A DNA stretch of 64,000 bases from Mycteria americana (taxonomy: Eukaryota > Chordata > Aves > Ciconiiformes > Ciconiidae). The stretch lies in assembly GCF_035582795.1 (NCBI RefSeq), contig NC_134371.1:51315001-51379000 (forward strand), read 5' to 3'. Under the pieces are notes generated by a model. That model did no database searches, was not told where the DNA came from, and was given only the letters and a program-made list of their open reading frames with translations. Of the stretch, positions 26,301-38,200 are shown one piece after another. The position numbers and the translations under genes are program-made. Each line of letters opens with the position of its first letter. Position 1 is the first letter of the stretch.

Positions 26301-29300
26301 GTTTTCAACAGCGCTGAGTGTGGAATTTTGTTTTCTGTCTGATAAACTTCAGATGGTTCAACAGATGCACAGCTCGTGCTGAGTGTAAGCAACCTGTTTT
26401 GTACAAAAGGTTCTCGGCCCTGTGATATAGCAGGGCCTGGACTGCCCCCGCTTTTAAGCAATTTCCACATGATAACATCGGGGGCACTGGCTCTGACGTA
26501 CTTAGTTTGCTGATGTCCTTCAGCTCATTATCGCCTTCATGTTTGACATTGCCAGTTCTGTGAAACAAATAATTCAGAAATACATAAAATTCTTATAAAT
26601 TGTGCAAGGCAGGGAATGTTGGTGGGTTACAAGAAGCAGCTGTGAGAATTACCAAGGCTTGTGTTTTGGCCCTTAGAGAGGAATATTAATGAAAATGCAG
26701 CTAGTTGAATATACTCTAGACTGCTCGTGAACTGGTATTTCAAATTTTTTGTCTTTGGATCTGTGCTATGATTGGTGTTGTCGGTCAGTTTGTTTCAAGG
26801 TGCTTTCAGCTGTTTTCAACTTATCTGCGTGGACTTCTATGTTGAAAGATTGTCTTTCTCCACAGGCCCCATTCTCACTAGTGCAATCAAGAGACCCAAG
26901 AATTGGAAAGGCCAATCTTTTCTCTCAAGGTTTGGTAAAGGAGTGGATAGGAGGTTGGGTTGGTTTTCCCCCTCTCTCTTTTCTCAAGACCTCTCTTGAT
27001 CTTTTCTGTATATGCGAAGGAAAAAGAAACTTGCATTTGGCTTTTTTAGTGTGCGAATGGCAACAAAGAATGGATTTTGATAGCAATTCACACAGGTCTA
27101 CACTAAATAATTGATACTTTATGAACCAATGTATAACATGAAAGTCTTCCAGCAGCAAATTATGTGTCAAATTTAAGTGTAAACCCTTCAAATATTATAC
27201 GTATGCACTTGTCTTACATCTCCACTCAGACTCAATGAAGGACAGTTAAGATTGATAGGTCACATTCCCTGGCACATGTGTTATTGTAATTCCAAGGACG
27301 ATGAACTAACGTGTGGGAAAAACAAACAAATATCCAACATAAGGCATTAATCAGTAGCAGTCTAAAGCAAAATAAGGAATGTAATGTATAACAGATCACT
27401 TGGAGGGATGAAATTGAGATCCAACACTTGCAAAAAGACTCTAATTCTTATACGTACACACAAAGACAAAAGAATATGTCCTCTGAAATAGTTAACACTG
27501 CACAGTATATGTGAAGGAAAAACTTTTACATTAATTCATAATGCTAGCTAGATCTAAACTGAAAGTCACATAGTAAAGTATAAAATTAAGCATTTTTACA
27601 CATTTCTTTTGTAGTAGTATTGGTAATTTCTGTTGCAAAAGAAAAATAAAGGTGTGTTCTCCAGGAGCAGTTCTGAACCTGGCATGGAGCAGCAGTGCAG
27701 AATTCCTTCCTCAAACTTTTGGATTTCAAACAAGAAATAAATTGCAGCCTGGGCAATATATTACTCAGTGATTCCCAAATCCAGAAGTTTTGCCACAGGT
27801 TGGTATTTAAGCTGATATAGCTAGTAGGTTTAAATAGGTGACTCTTCCTTGTGGGGGAGCAATTTTGGAAACAAACTGTATACTAAAGAGAGACTCATTT
27901 TATGGTTCCACTTTAAAATGTGATTGCCTAAATCGGGTTCCAAAAATATCATAATGTTTCACCTTATAAACATCTCATGACCTCCTCATCCTCAAGCCCC
28001 TTTGCAAACAGACTGATAACAAAATGGTAGCTTTATGTAATAAAGTAAGGACTTGTAACTCCTGTTTTTTGCTTGGTTGAGTGGGTTTTTTTGGTTGGGT
28101 GTGGGTTTTTTTTTTTTTTCCCCTTCACATGAAATTTTCTAATTTCACTGGGATTTATAGCTAGATTCTGAACACGTAGCCAATTTATTTTGGGACAGAA
28201 ATATAGCTTAAGCAGTCTCATTTCAGGCATTTTTACTGTGCTGGATGAAATTTAGTTTATGAAAGATAATGACTATGTATCTAACTGCTTGATTTTTGGC
28301 TCTGCTTCATCTGTGAGGCAGGCTGTACTTGAATCTCCTTCCACTTCTCTGTCATGACCCCGTGGATCATGTCCTTGCAATCAAATCAGATTGGGAAGGG
28401 AAGAAAAAGAGCAAAACAAATCAAAAAAAGATCAAAAAGGCTAAAAGAAAATATCCAAGCCACATAACTGATACAGTGTGTTAAACTTCAGTGCTCAATT
28501 ACTTTGTCTTGCATTCCTTTCTTTCACTTACCTTTGCTAATTGAAGTTGTTAGCTCTCTATGCAGCAGCTTTGTCTTGATGTTTTTCAGTAAAACATTTG
28601 GCACCCTGTGGATATTATATCAATAAAAAATAATAAAGTAATTAGGCCATTTAGGCCATAAGAAGATTTTAGCCTGTGATATTTACATCTTGGCTGCAAA
28701 GAATTCCACCCATAATATGGTCTTGAAACCACAAGCATGCAGTATAAAGTTCAAAACAGAATACAGCATTTTGGGACCCAATCCTGCAAACCACATGTGC
28801 AATTTTAGTCATATGTATAATTCCATATTTTAAGTATTAACAAGGGTGAATATCAGTTATTTAATATGTGGGCTTGAATCTGAAAATATGTGTATACGTT
28901 TATTAAATATTTTTTTAATATGACTAAGTTCTAGGTGTGTTATGATCAAACATAAAGAGAATTGTCCAGAACTGAAGAGTTTAAAGTCACCTATTGACTT
29001 CTGCCTATTTGATTAGATTTTGGATTGGGCTTTAAACAGACAACATGCAATATGAACAATGGGATCCAGCCAGAAAGAAGTGACTGAGCAGTGAAGGTAT
29101 GCTAGTTTCACATTTTTCTTGTTTGATCTTTTGTTGATTTTTCCCTTCTCTCATACAATCTCTCTTTCTTTCCTCCCTCTTCTGGTCTGTTGTGTTTGCA
29201 CTTGTTAGGTTGAGGGCCTATAAACATCTTATCAGAAAAATGTTGGAAGGAGGGTAAGGGGCATATGAGAGTTAGTAGAAGAGGAGTGCTGGGTATAGGG

Positions 29301-30681
29301 GAGCCTGTGCAAGGCATGCAGGTAAGAGTGGGAGGCACAAAGGGCATGGTTAGTCATGCTGGAGGGTCTTGGTCTTTTTCCTTCCTTTTTTTTTAACCTG
29401 AAATCTTTAAGAATGTGTTATTTGAATTGGATATGTAGCATCAGTTTTGAGTCCAAAACCCATGGTACCTTCCAGAATTGGGCCGTATATGACTTGTCTG
29501 TGTTTGGAATTATTCCAGATTTGCTGCTGCACTTGAAATTCATTGCCTGCCTTAATCCAAAGTAACTTTCAAGTGTAGACAAGCCTAACAGTTCAACACT
29601 AACATTTACTTACCTTTGGCAAAAGTTTTAGGTGTTCAAGGAATGCAGGATCATTCAGTAAGGAATGTAGAATTTTACCTCATTAGTTTGTATTAATGAG
29701 TTATTTCCAAAGAAGCTTTTAATGGCTTCATTTTATTAACTGAACCTTTGTATTAAAGGTTGTATGGGTAGACTCATATAACTGTAACGATGGAGTTACT
29801 GCAGCGTAACAACCCATACCTAGTCAGCAACCTATGGTTAAGGCTTTTAGACCTTTCCTTTCCCTGCCTCCAGCTGCATAATGAAACACTTCAGTTAAAA
29901 TCACAAAGTTAATTTTAAATAATGGCATTTTACCTCAGAGAGGGACAGACTGGGTGACCTGGGAAATAACTGCACTCATCTGAACACACTCCTTGTTCTT
30001 GATCCCAATTCCAAACCAGTCTTATATAAAAGATCTCCTTGCAGGATGCGTATTCATCCATTCATTTTTTGAAATTTAGTGAATTAGGATATTTACTCTT
30101 TTCTGGACTTTCAAAACTACCAATGCTTCTTTAGCATTTCAAGACCATGGCTGCTGGCCTGTTTTCTGGATCCAGGGTACAGAACCTGTGTTGACTTAAT
30201 GTGGAACATAATCTATACATTTAAAAGCAAACAGTTCTTAGAACAGTGTGGTCCTTCCTATCTTTGATTTTTTTTTTTGTTTTTAATTCTACAGAGGCTG
30301 GGACAATCTTTTAGCCTTGAAAAGATTCTAGAGGCTGTATGAAGTAAGACAGAGTTTTGTGAGAATTATCCCTTACTAGTGTCTGAGAATAATTTATGTG
30401 ATCTTGAAATACTTTATGACAAGAAAACATTTTCATACTAAATTGCTCATTTATGGAAGTCTGTGCTTTCAAGATTAGAATCTCCAAGTCAATTTGAGAA
30501 TAAACATTTTGTAGAGCTATTGTACCCTCTGTTTCTTTTGGTGGGTGAAGTACTTTTAAATAGTGCTATAAATAGGCAAGTGATCATCAGATGCCTACAT
30601 CCTGCAGCAACTATTTAAAGCCCACTTCTACTTGTGGCAGTGGATTCATCATAAAAATATATTCATTAGCGGGAACTATAT
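20321..30681. other. Intergenic DNA, no gene recognised
   Basis: AT-rich DNA broken only by simple repeats: G17 at 22,254-22,270, C-rich runs near 25,904 and a T-rich/G-rich run near 28,090-28,120. A 175-codon open frame on the minus strand (25,943-26,470) shows no domain, signal peptide or flanking splice logic and is treated as chance. Without a conservation comparison I cannot say whether enhancers are present. Confidence 0.55.
22254..22270 (+). repeat. G17 homopolymer
   Basis: Seventeen consecutive G residues. Such a run can form a G-quadruplex, and its length is likely to vary between individuals and between assemblies. Confidence 0.95.
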
Positions 30682-30830
30682 TCACAGAATCACAGAATTG
30701 TATAGGTTGGAAAAGACCTTTAAGATCGAGTCCAACCGTAAACCTAACACTACCAAGTACCATGTCCCTAAGCACCTCATCCAAACGTCTTTTAAATAGT
30801 TCCAGGGATGAAAGTGCCATACCAACTACA
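30682..30830 (-). mobile_element. CR1 LINE fragment (3' end), minus orientation
   Basis: The plus strand begins with two copies of the CACAGAAT motif, the complement of the short tandem repeat that ends CR1 elements. It continues with the characteristic TTGGAAAAGACCTTTAAGAT and GAGTCCAACC words and then ...CATGTCCCTAAGCACCTCATCCAAACG. This is the 3' end of a chicken-repeat-1 retrotransposon lying on the minus strand, truncated as nearly all copies are. It carries no coding sequence here. The family is abundant in birds and other reptiles, and this copy supports the avian assignment. Its distal end runs into a local 18-base duplication. Confidence 0.9.
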
Positions 30831-30853
30831 TATTCAGTGCCATACCAACTACA
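30813..30853 (+). repeat. 18-base direct duplication at the CR1 edge
   Basis: AGTGCCATACCAACTACA occurs at 30,813-30,830 and again at 30,836-30,853, separated by TATTC. The copies are identical, suggesting a recent local duplication or replication slippage at the truncated end of the CR1 fragment. Confidence 0.9.
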
Positions 30854-33800
30854 GCACGTAGTCCCTAGCTCCATGTTTAGTCCCAAAGCTCCAGTCTAGC
30901 ATCATTACAGAAGGCAGAGAGGATTCTGTGTTTCTTAAAACTGTGGAAATTACCCAGGCTATAATGTTTTTGGTATGGTAAGGTTTTGAGAACAAGTGAA
31001 CTCTAACTCTGTCGTTAAACTCCAGTGTATTAAAAAATGTTAGTTTATGTGAAATTTGATTTCACAAGAAGTTGAATGCTGTGGCTATGGTTCAATAAAT
31101 CAGCATTGGTTAACTATAAATAACACTGTATGATCTTGAGTAGTGTCTGCTTAAAATTATGTGAAGTTCCTTCTTGAATCAGTGGTAAATGTGCTAAGCT
31201 GAGCTCCTTGCTGGTTATCCAGTATGTTGGGCGCTGAAGAACCTGGCTGATGCCAAAGCTGTTTGGCTCATGTAAGTCCAGAGTAACATGGGATGCGTCT
31301 GTACCTTGTAACAGGGTGTGATGTGAAGACCTTAGGCTTCGGGCTGATGGAGGCTGGTATATGTATGCCGCTTATTACTGTAAAGATCTAAAATAATATA
31401 GAATGGTATCCAAATTAATAAGCCCTGTCCCTGGGAAGGTTAGATGCCATAGAACATTAGTTAGTTCAGGTTAGATGCCATTTTAATGGATTGATACTGC
31501 TTCTGGCTTGGGTGATGTGAACTCAGCTGACTCTTCAGTGCAGGTTAGAGCTTTATGACCATAATGTGAAGTTAGTAATTGAAGCTGGCCTTAATTTTGT
31601 GTGAGTAGTAAATGAGTAGTTGTTATCCACAGAAGTATCCCTACTGAATTTCATAGGCCTGTGCAAATAAAAGCGGTGGTGCTAATGATGCAGAATTGAT
31701 GCTGCCTAAAAAAAAAAAAAAAAAAGGGAAAAGGAGAAAAAAATTAAAACTGCCAAGTGATGTTAATAGTTTTAACTTGGTGCATAGTTTTTAAGATTAG
31801 AATTGACATTTACTTAGCCTTAATTCTGTAGCACTCTGAAAACCTCTAAACCTCTTGCAAAAGTGAACTGTCACAGCCTTCATACATCTTAGTGAGGATA
31901 ATACATTACATTGCTGGATTGGGCCAATGCCTGCTAAGTGAAATAATCCTGCCCTGGACAAGAAGCTGATCACTAGATCAGCGAATACTTAAAAAGTAAG
32001 TATAAATGTAAATTACGTATATAATTGTGTTCCACAGCTGCAAAGATTGAACACTACAGCTAAGATTACAGGAATTTTCCTTGGTTTTAATAGGAAATTA
32101 GATGTTTTCTTTTTATTCTGCCATGAAATGTAAAAAAAAAAAAAAAAATTGCCAAAGCCAACTGTATATCATTATGTTTCTGGGTGAGCCAACCCATGCA
32201 CCTAATTGTACTTTTATGTGGCAATTTTGCACATCTTCAGTCCTTCAACTTCATATACATCAACTCTCATCTGAGTTACATATTAGTTTATATCTAAGAA
32301 TCAGTGTTGAACACGTCTTGGAAAGTCTTGAACTTTTTCAGACACCAGGGGAAGCAGTGTAAAGTCTGAAGTATGGTCAAAGATGCTCAGTACCTAACAG
32401 AGTTGGCTCCAAGGACAAGAATCAGTTCTTAACCAACATCAGTGAAAATGGTGAAAACAATTTGGCTGGGGTCAGACCTGTGTACAAAGAATTTGATTTT
32501 GCCAAGACTTGTGCACACATTTGACTTCACACACTCATGGCTGCTCATTTGAGTGAGCCTAATCTGTTTAATTTAATCTTCGCGGGATTGGGACCTAAAT
32601 GAGTATTTAAAATAAAAATAATTGGTTTGCTTAAGTTTCAATCCCATTTTTAATCAGCGCTCTGGAATTTCAGCTAGCGGAAATATAGTAGACACACAAT
32701 ATGCATTGAAATACATACAGTGCATTTAGTGCTGTAGAATATTAATTTTCTTTTTTGTTGAAGGGATTTCCCCCACCTCCACATCTCTCTTGCAAAGATT
32801 TTGCATCCTGCATATAGACTGAGAGTGATAAGAGAGGAGTATGTCATGCTCCAACATGTGCAACTTTTCAAACACTAAAAATAAATCAAAAATTGTGTAA
32901 GTGAGCTTAGGCTGCCAACAAGCAGTCTGAACTTGTATTTTACTTGTTTCTGCAGGTTTTATAAGTCTGGTCACTGAAATAGTTAATGTAGACTAAATGC
33001 TTATTATAGCAACCTTTGGTTTACTTGCTACAGATAATGCTCTCATATACAGATAATGTAGAAGTTTTGAGGCCTAGTCTTTGGGGGTGCTCAGCACTTC
33101 CCAGGACCCAGCCATGTACTGATGTATGGTACGTGCAGCAGAACTGGGTGAGTAAGACTCGTCCAAATAGGTAGAGATCAAAATTAAGTAGAAGTGGCAA
33201 TGGATTATTCTAGGTTGCAAATTGGCATTTCAAGAGTGGCTAAATTGTGTCTGAACTCTCTTAACACACCTCTTGGGTAGATGTAAGAACTCAGCGTTGA
33301 TGATTTCGGGACAAACGGCCCGATTGTTAATGAAGTCAAACAGCGCTATAAAAAAATTGACACACACCCCCCCCCCCCCAATAAGAAAGTGGATTAAACT
33401 AGTAAAATTTTGTTGAAACATTCTGAAACTCCTCTGCATTTCTCTGTATCTCTGCATGGTCTCCACGCCTATACAGGAATATTTGCTTATTTGGAGAATT
33501 AATAGAATTAGAGCTCAATTTTGTGATGGGAGCTTTGCTGTATTAATGTTTGCAAAGTGCCAATAGTGCTAAGAATTACCATGACTTTTAAAGGATATAT
33601 AGGTAATGAGAACAGTAGAGCAGCACAAACCTGGCCTTGTAGTCTTAAGAGACTGTGCCAGAAACTAATTCTCTACTTGTTCTTGCTGAAAGAGAAAATT
33701 ATTGTCGAGCTGGGCTGCAGGTGGGAAGGCCTCGCCCATGATGAAGCTCCCTTACTGAAAGCTCACTCCAAAACTCAATAGGCCTGCCATTGTTGAAATT

Positions 33801-33885
33801 GGAGTTTTGACGAACTTAGAAGTGTATTCCGTACTGAGCAACATTTTCTGTTATTTTCTGTCATACGCTAATAAACCCCGAACGA
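30854..33885. other. Intergenic DNA before the TGFBR3 CpG island
   Basis: AT-rich DNA with A18 at 31,708-31,725, A17 at 32,132-32,148 and C13 at 33,367-33,379. The A runs have no recognisable retroposon body in front of them. A short direct repeat, GGTTAGATGCCAT, occurs twice within 31,438-31,490. No exon is recognisable. Confidence 0.6.
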
Positions 33886-35240
33886 TCACGACTATTTTGC
33901 TCAGCGCATGCGATGCCGGCTGCGTGGTGCTGACTGGAACTCCTTCTGACTTCGGCTTTCCGACGGTACCAGCGCGCTCCCCGAGAAAGCGCGCCGGGGG
34001 ACTGCGCCCATGGGGCGGCCCCGGCCCCGGCCGCGCCCCGTCCCTGCGCCCTCCCGGAGCAGCTGCGACGGCGGTGGCGGGGGCAGCGCCGGGCGCGGGA
34101 GGTGCTCGGCCTCCGCTCCGGGGACTGTACCTTAGCGCTACGGCGGTGCTGAGGCTATAGTTCACACCGCATCGTATATTTAGCATCCGATATGATCGAC
34201 AAGCCCAAACCAAGTTAACTGACGTGGCGTGCCAACTGCTTAGCGCATTTTTGAACGCAGACAATTTAAAGCTGTTGCTGACGAAGGCCAGCGGGAGGGT
34301 GCCGCTCTCCGGCGCTGCCGTGACCGGCGCCTACCGCCGTTCCGCCCCTCGCCCCGCTTCACAGCCGCGGCTGGTTGAACCGCGCGGGTGCCGCCGCCCC
34401 CCCCGCCCCCCTCCGCGGCCGGGCGGGGCTCAGGTGCAGGCGGGCGGCGCGCGGGGCCCCGGCCGCGCGCTGGGCGGCGGCGGGCACGCGGGGGGAAGGC
34501 GGGCGCGGGAGGCCGTCACGGCGCTGTCTCCGCCCCGCGCCCAATGGCGCCGCGGCGCCGCCCGCGCGCCCCGCCCCCCCCCCGCCGCCCGCGCGGCGCT
34601 GCCGCGCCATGGGGTTACTCGCGGGCTGGGGGCCGGGCGGGCGGCTGCGCGCCTCCTCCTCCGCCGCCTCCTCCCGCGCACCGCGGGCCGGGCAGTAGTG
34701 GCCGGCGCTGGGCGGCCTTGGCGAGGGCTGCCCTCCTCTCCCCTCCTGTCCCGTCCCGGCCGGCCGGCGCCGCGGTGCCCATGGCGTAGCCGCGCTGCTG
34801 CGCGCCTGCCCCCTGGGACGCGGCGTGGACAGACCTGCTGCCAGGTGGGTGCGGCGGGCGGCCCGGGCCGGGCGGAGGCGCGGGCGCCCCGCGGGGATGC
34901 GCCGGCCGTTGGGGCGTGCGCCCCGCGACATGTCACCCTGCGTGGGGCTGAGCGGGGGCAGCAGCGGGAGGGTCCCCCAGGGGGGCCGCCGGCCTCCGCG
35001 GAGCTGCCGAGCTCAGGGGAGCGGGACCTGCGCGGGGGTGGGACGGGCGGTATCGGCGCGTGTGCGGCGAGGAGCGCCGGGAGCGGCTCGCCGGTCCGGA
35101 CCGTGCAAACGTGCAGGCTCCCTGTGAGAATCCAGGGGAGAGGCGTGAGGTGGGCTTCTGGCGAGTAAAAGCTACAGGTGTCCCAGCGAGAATCATTTGC
35201 GTCAGGCTGGTTGGTACGCGCTGGGCGAGTTACTCACCGG
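33886..35240 (+). promoter_or_regulatory. TGFBR3: CpG island, probable TGFBR3 distal promoter
   Basis: About 1.3 kb of very GC-rich, CpG-dense DNA, the only large CpG island in the window. It contains an NRF1-like palindrome GCGCATGCG (33,904-33,912), TGACGTGG resembling an ATF6/XBP1 site (34,220-34,227), an Sp1 box GGGCGGGGC (34,421-34,429) and a CCAAT box in CCCAATGG (about 34,550-34,556). No TATA box is obvious, as usual for CpG-island promoters. Direction is inferred from the TGFBR3 start-codon exon 15 kb downstream on the plus strand and from the donor at 34,845. The island could also fire leftwards into the gap towards BRDT. Long open frames across it, up to 314 codons and on both strands, reflect the lack of stop codons in GC-rich DNA. 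Confidence 0.8.
34560..34844 (+). other. TGFBR3: Probable non-coding exon 1 of TGFBR3 (start approximate)
   Basis: The sequence CTGCCAG|GTGGGT at 34,838-34,850 is a good 5' splice site in the 3' half of the CpG island, so a non-coding first exon could end at 34,844. The 5' limit given is only a guess, since CpG-island transcription starts are dispersed. A non-coding first exon followed by a start-codon exon agrees with what I recall of mammalian TGFBR3. Other GT sites in the island could be used instead. Confidence 0.4.
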
Positions 35241-38200
35241 CTCCAAGTGAAGTCCTTTACGGATGCTAACAGCACCGGGCGTATCGGGGTCATCCTACCC
35301 GTGATGGGACCAGCTGGGATCTTCATAATGTACTAGCAGAGTGTAAATTCAGTGTCTGTGAGAATAATACAAAGGCCAGTATCATGTCGCTTCATCGAGG
35401 AGTTGTTGACTTGTGGCATTTACCGTTGTGTATTTTGCAGGGGATGTACTGGAGTTGATTCATTGCAGCCTTCCAAGTACATCTCTCCTAGCAATAACAA
35501 TAATATGCGGTTAAAGTTAGATGTTAATTAAGTAACTTTTTCAGCTTTCCCCAGTTTCAGATGCACATGTAATTCCAAAGTTGTTGTCATTGAAGTCAAA
35601 TGGTATGGGAGATGATACTTCTTGTCTTTTTCGAAAGAAAAGACTTCAGGTATAGCTGCATGTGTGGTTGTCTTTTCCACTTGCTGTGGATGTAACCAGA
35701 TGTAAATCTACTTATCTTAGTGCTATTAAGCTGTAGCTGTTGTAATTTAATTGTCGTCATTTATATTTTCTTCTCAAATGCATGATCATCAGCACAGTTC
35801 ATTTTTAACAGAAACCTCTTGATAGGGTTTGTAACCTATGAGAGAGACACTTGGATGAACGAGTGCCATGATTTTGTTCTAAGAAAGAAATTTTCCTGGT
35901 TGGGTCTGTATTTATACCAAAGTATTTATTTACTTTTTTTTTTTTTGGCTGAGGCCAAACAGGACGGTATTAGACCCCCCTCTGGGGAGAAAACTCAAAG
36001 TGATAGAGCCACCTGCTTCTTGATGGCTTGTGGGACCAATTAGGTTTGGCTTGCAGTGACCTGGAGCACTGTTGCTATCGTAGTCTCACACGTGGAAGGC
36101 TTTAAAACTACATGTGTAAATACAACTTCTTCCAAAGACAAAACCTATTTGTTTATCGCTTCTTGCCAGGAATACTTTATTTCCCTTACAGTCCACGTTT
36201 TTTCCTTGAATGCCAGGGACAACATGAGTTGGTAGCTGGGTTTTAATTAGCACCGCACAGGTGTCCAGTCAGAGTATTTCCAACAAGAGTGTTAGCAAAG
36301 CATTAATGGAAGATGCTTATTCTTTTGAAGAGCTCCAGTTTAACCCATGAAAGCTTACGGGGCTTGAATTCTAGCTGAGGAGGGGCTGCTCTTGTTAGGA
36401 CGCAGACCTGGGCCGACACCAACTGCTGCAGCCGGTGTTCGGCATTCCTCGCTAGCTGGGGGAGGAAGGGAGGGACGGGTGTCGGAGGGGGGGCAGGTTG
36501 TTGGCTTCCTTCAGTGAAGAGTCCTTTACTCTGAAACTTGCTTCCCCCCATTGTTTGCTATAGTCCAACCTTGTTAAGTTTAAAGTGACACTTCAAATTT
36601 TTCCCTTCTACCGTGCTTTTTTCCCCTGGGGAGGTCTTGTTTGGTCGTTGATTCTGATGCATGTTTTGTGTGTCCAGGGCCTCATCTAGTCACAGTAGGT
36701 AAGTGATATCTACCATGGATGTGATTTCTTTTAAAAAGTAAGTTTCAATTTTTGTTCTTTGGCATGCGGAACATCTTTTAATACCCCAGCATCTTGATGC
36801 CTACCTCTGGGAACAACAGTGTTTTGAAGTTAATTGCTAAACCAGCAGGGGGAACACGAAACTTTCTGTCTATGAAGTCTCTCTTCCTACCGCAGTTGCA
36901 ATCTGTTAAAATTTTGGGCCTATACTTTTGATAGTATTTCTCTAGAAGATGAATGTCAATTTACTTGGAAAAAAACCCCACAACCATACACTCGAATAAA
37001 CACATTATTTTTGAGTGCTTGTTTATTAGTTTATTCTAGCAGGCATATCTCCCACTCTTCTGAATGGAATTTTTGTCATATTAGCCAGAACTGAACTTGA
37101 AAAAACATTAGAGGTTTATTTAAATGGAATTTCTCTTTGAAGATGTTTGAGATGAATTAATTAAACCCAAGAAACGATACTTTGAGTAATCCCGTAAAGT
37201 TTTAGATAATGAGCTAGACAAAGTATTTTCACAGTAAAGCTATTACTGTATCACGTTTATGATTGTATATAGAAATCTTGAGAGCTAAAGTTGAGTTGCA
37301 AAAAAGTTGTATTCTCACAAGAAACTATTCCTAGTATTTAGGGTTTCCATAAGAGAGAATATTTTTAGATATTCTCTTAGGTTTTAAGAAGTCATTACTA
37401 GCTTATTTTTGTAAAGGTCAACTGACGCTCTCAGCATGGATCAATCGTGATTTTTCTTTTTGATTTGTATTGGTGTAACAATTGATTACGTCTTTTGTGC
37501 CAGGAATACTGAATGTAAAGACTGTTGCCAAAGAAGGTTATCTGGATTACTTGCATTGATCCATATTGCTTTTCAGTCTGTGAAGTCTGCTTTCTACTAT
37601 GATGCAGCCAAATGGCAAATACTTAAGGTATGGGTATAGAGATTGCTGAATGCGAAGTGAAGATGGGAATTTGCAGCATGTCAGCTATTCCCTGGTAAGA
37701 GCCAGGGAACGGGCTCTTACCCTGCAGTAAATGTGAGAGATCCTGCTGCTTATACGTTGGGGTAAGCTGTCTTTCACTGGTGGAGGGGTAAAAACATGCC
37801 TGGGAGCATTTGTCACGGAGTAGCGGATTTGCTACTTGTGAGTGGTAACAGTTGTATATTCTCCTAGCCTTAGGTCCTAGAGTAAGTGGAGACAAAATAT
37901 AGTTCAACTGAAGTTAACAGTCCCAGGTCAGGTGTAAAGGAAGAGATGTAAGCACCTCTGGTTCTGGAATGGCACTGGCTGCTACTGAGGTATCAAATGA
38001 ATACGCATTTTCTTCCCATTGTTTCAGTGACCAGGTATAGGCGTATTCCAGTGCCCACACATTCTTTTCTAAGAGCATTATCTGATGTTGCCAGATACTG
38101 AAGGTACAAAAAGATGCATGTAAAGTTCCATTGATGATCTCCTTCTTCCATAATTTTTGTGGAATCATGAAACTTTCTCCCCTATACGGTTCTCTGAGAT

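Noticed and set aside
25943..26470. 175-codon minus-strand open frame
   Set aside because: Longest frame outside the CpG island, but no domain, signal peptide or known homologue, and overlapping frames on both strands are similar. Treated as chance; PhyloCSF would settle it.
31708..31725. A18 run, considered as the tail of a processed pseudogene or retroposon
   Set aside because: The preceding sequence shows no coding remnant, SINE body or target-site duplication that I can identify. The same applies to 32,132-32,148 and 49,098-49,116.
34224..35168. 314-codon open frame on the plus strand, with overlapping long frames on both strands
   Set aside because: It lies in the CpG island, where stop codons are rare. 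Composition is dominated by Ala, Gly, Arg and Pro in every frame and no domain is visible.
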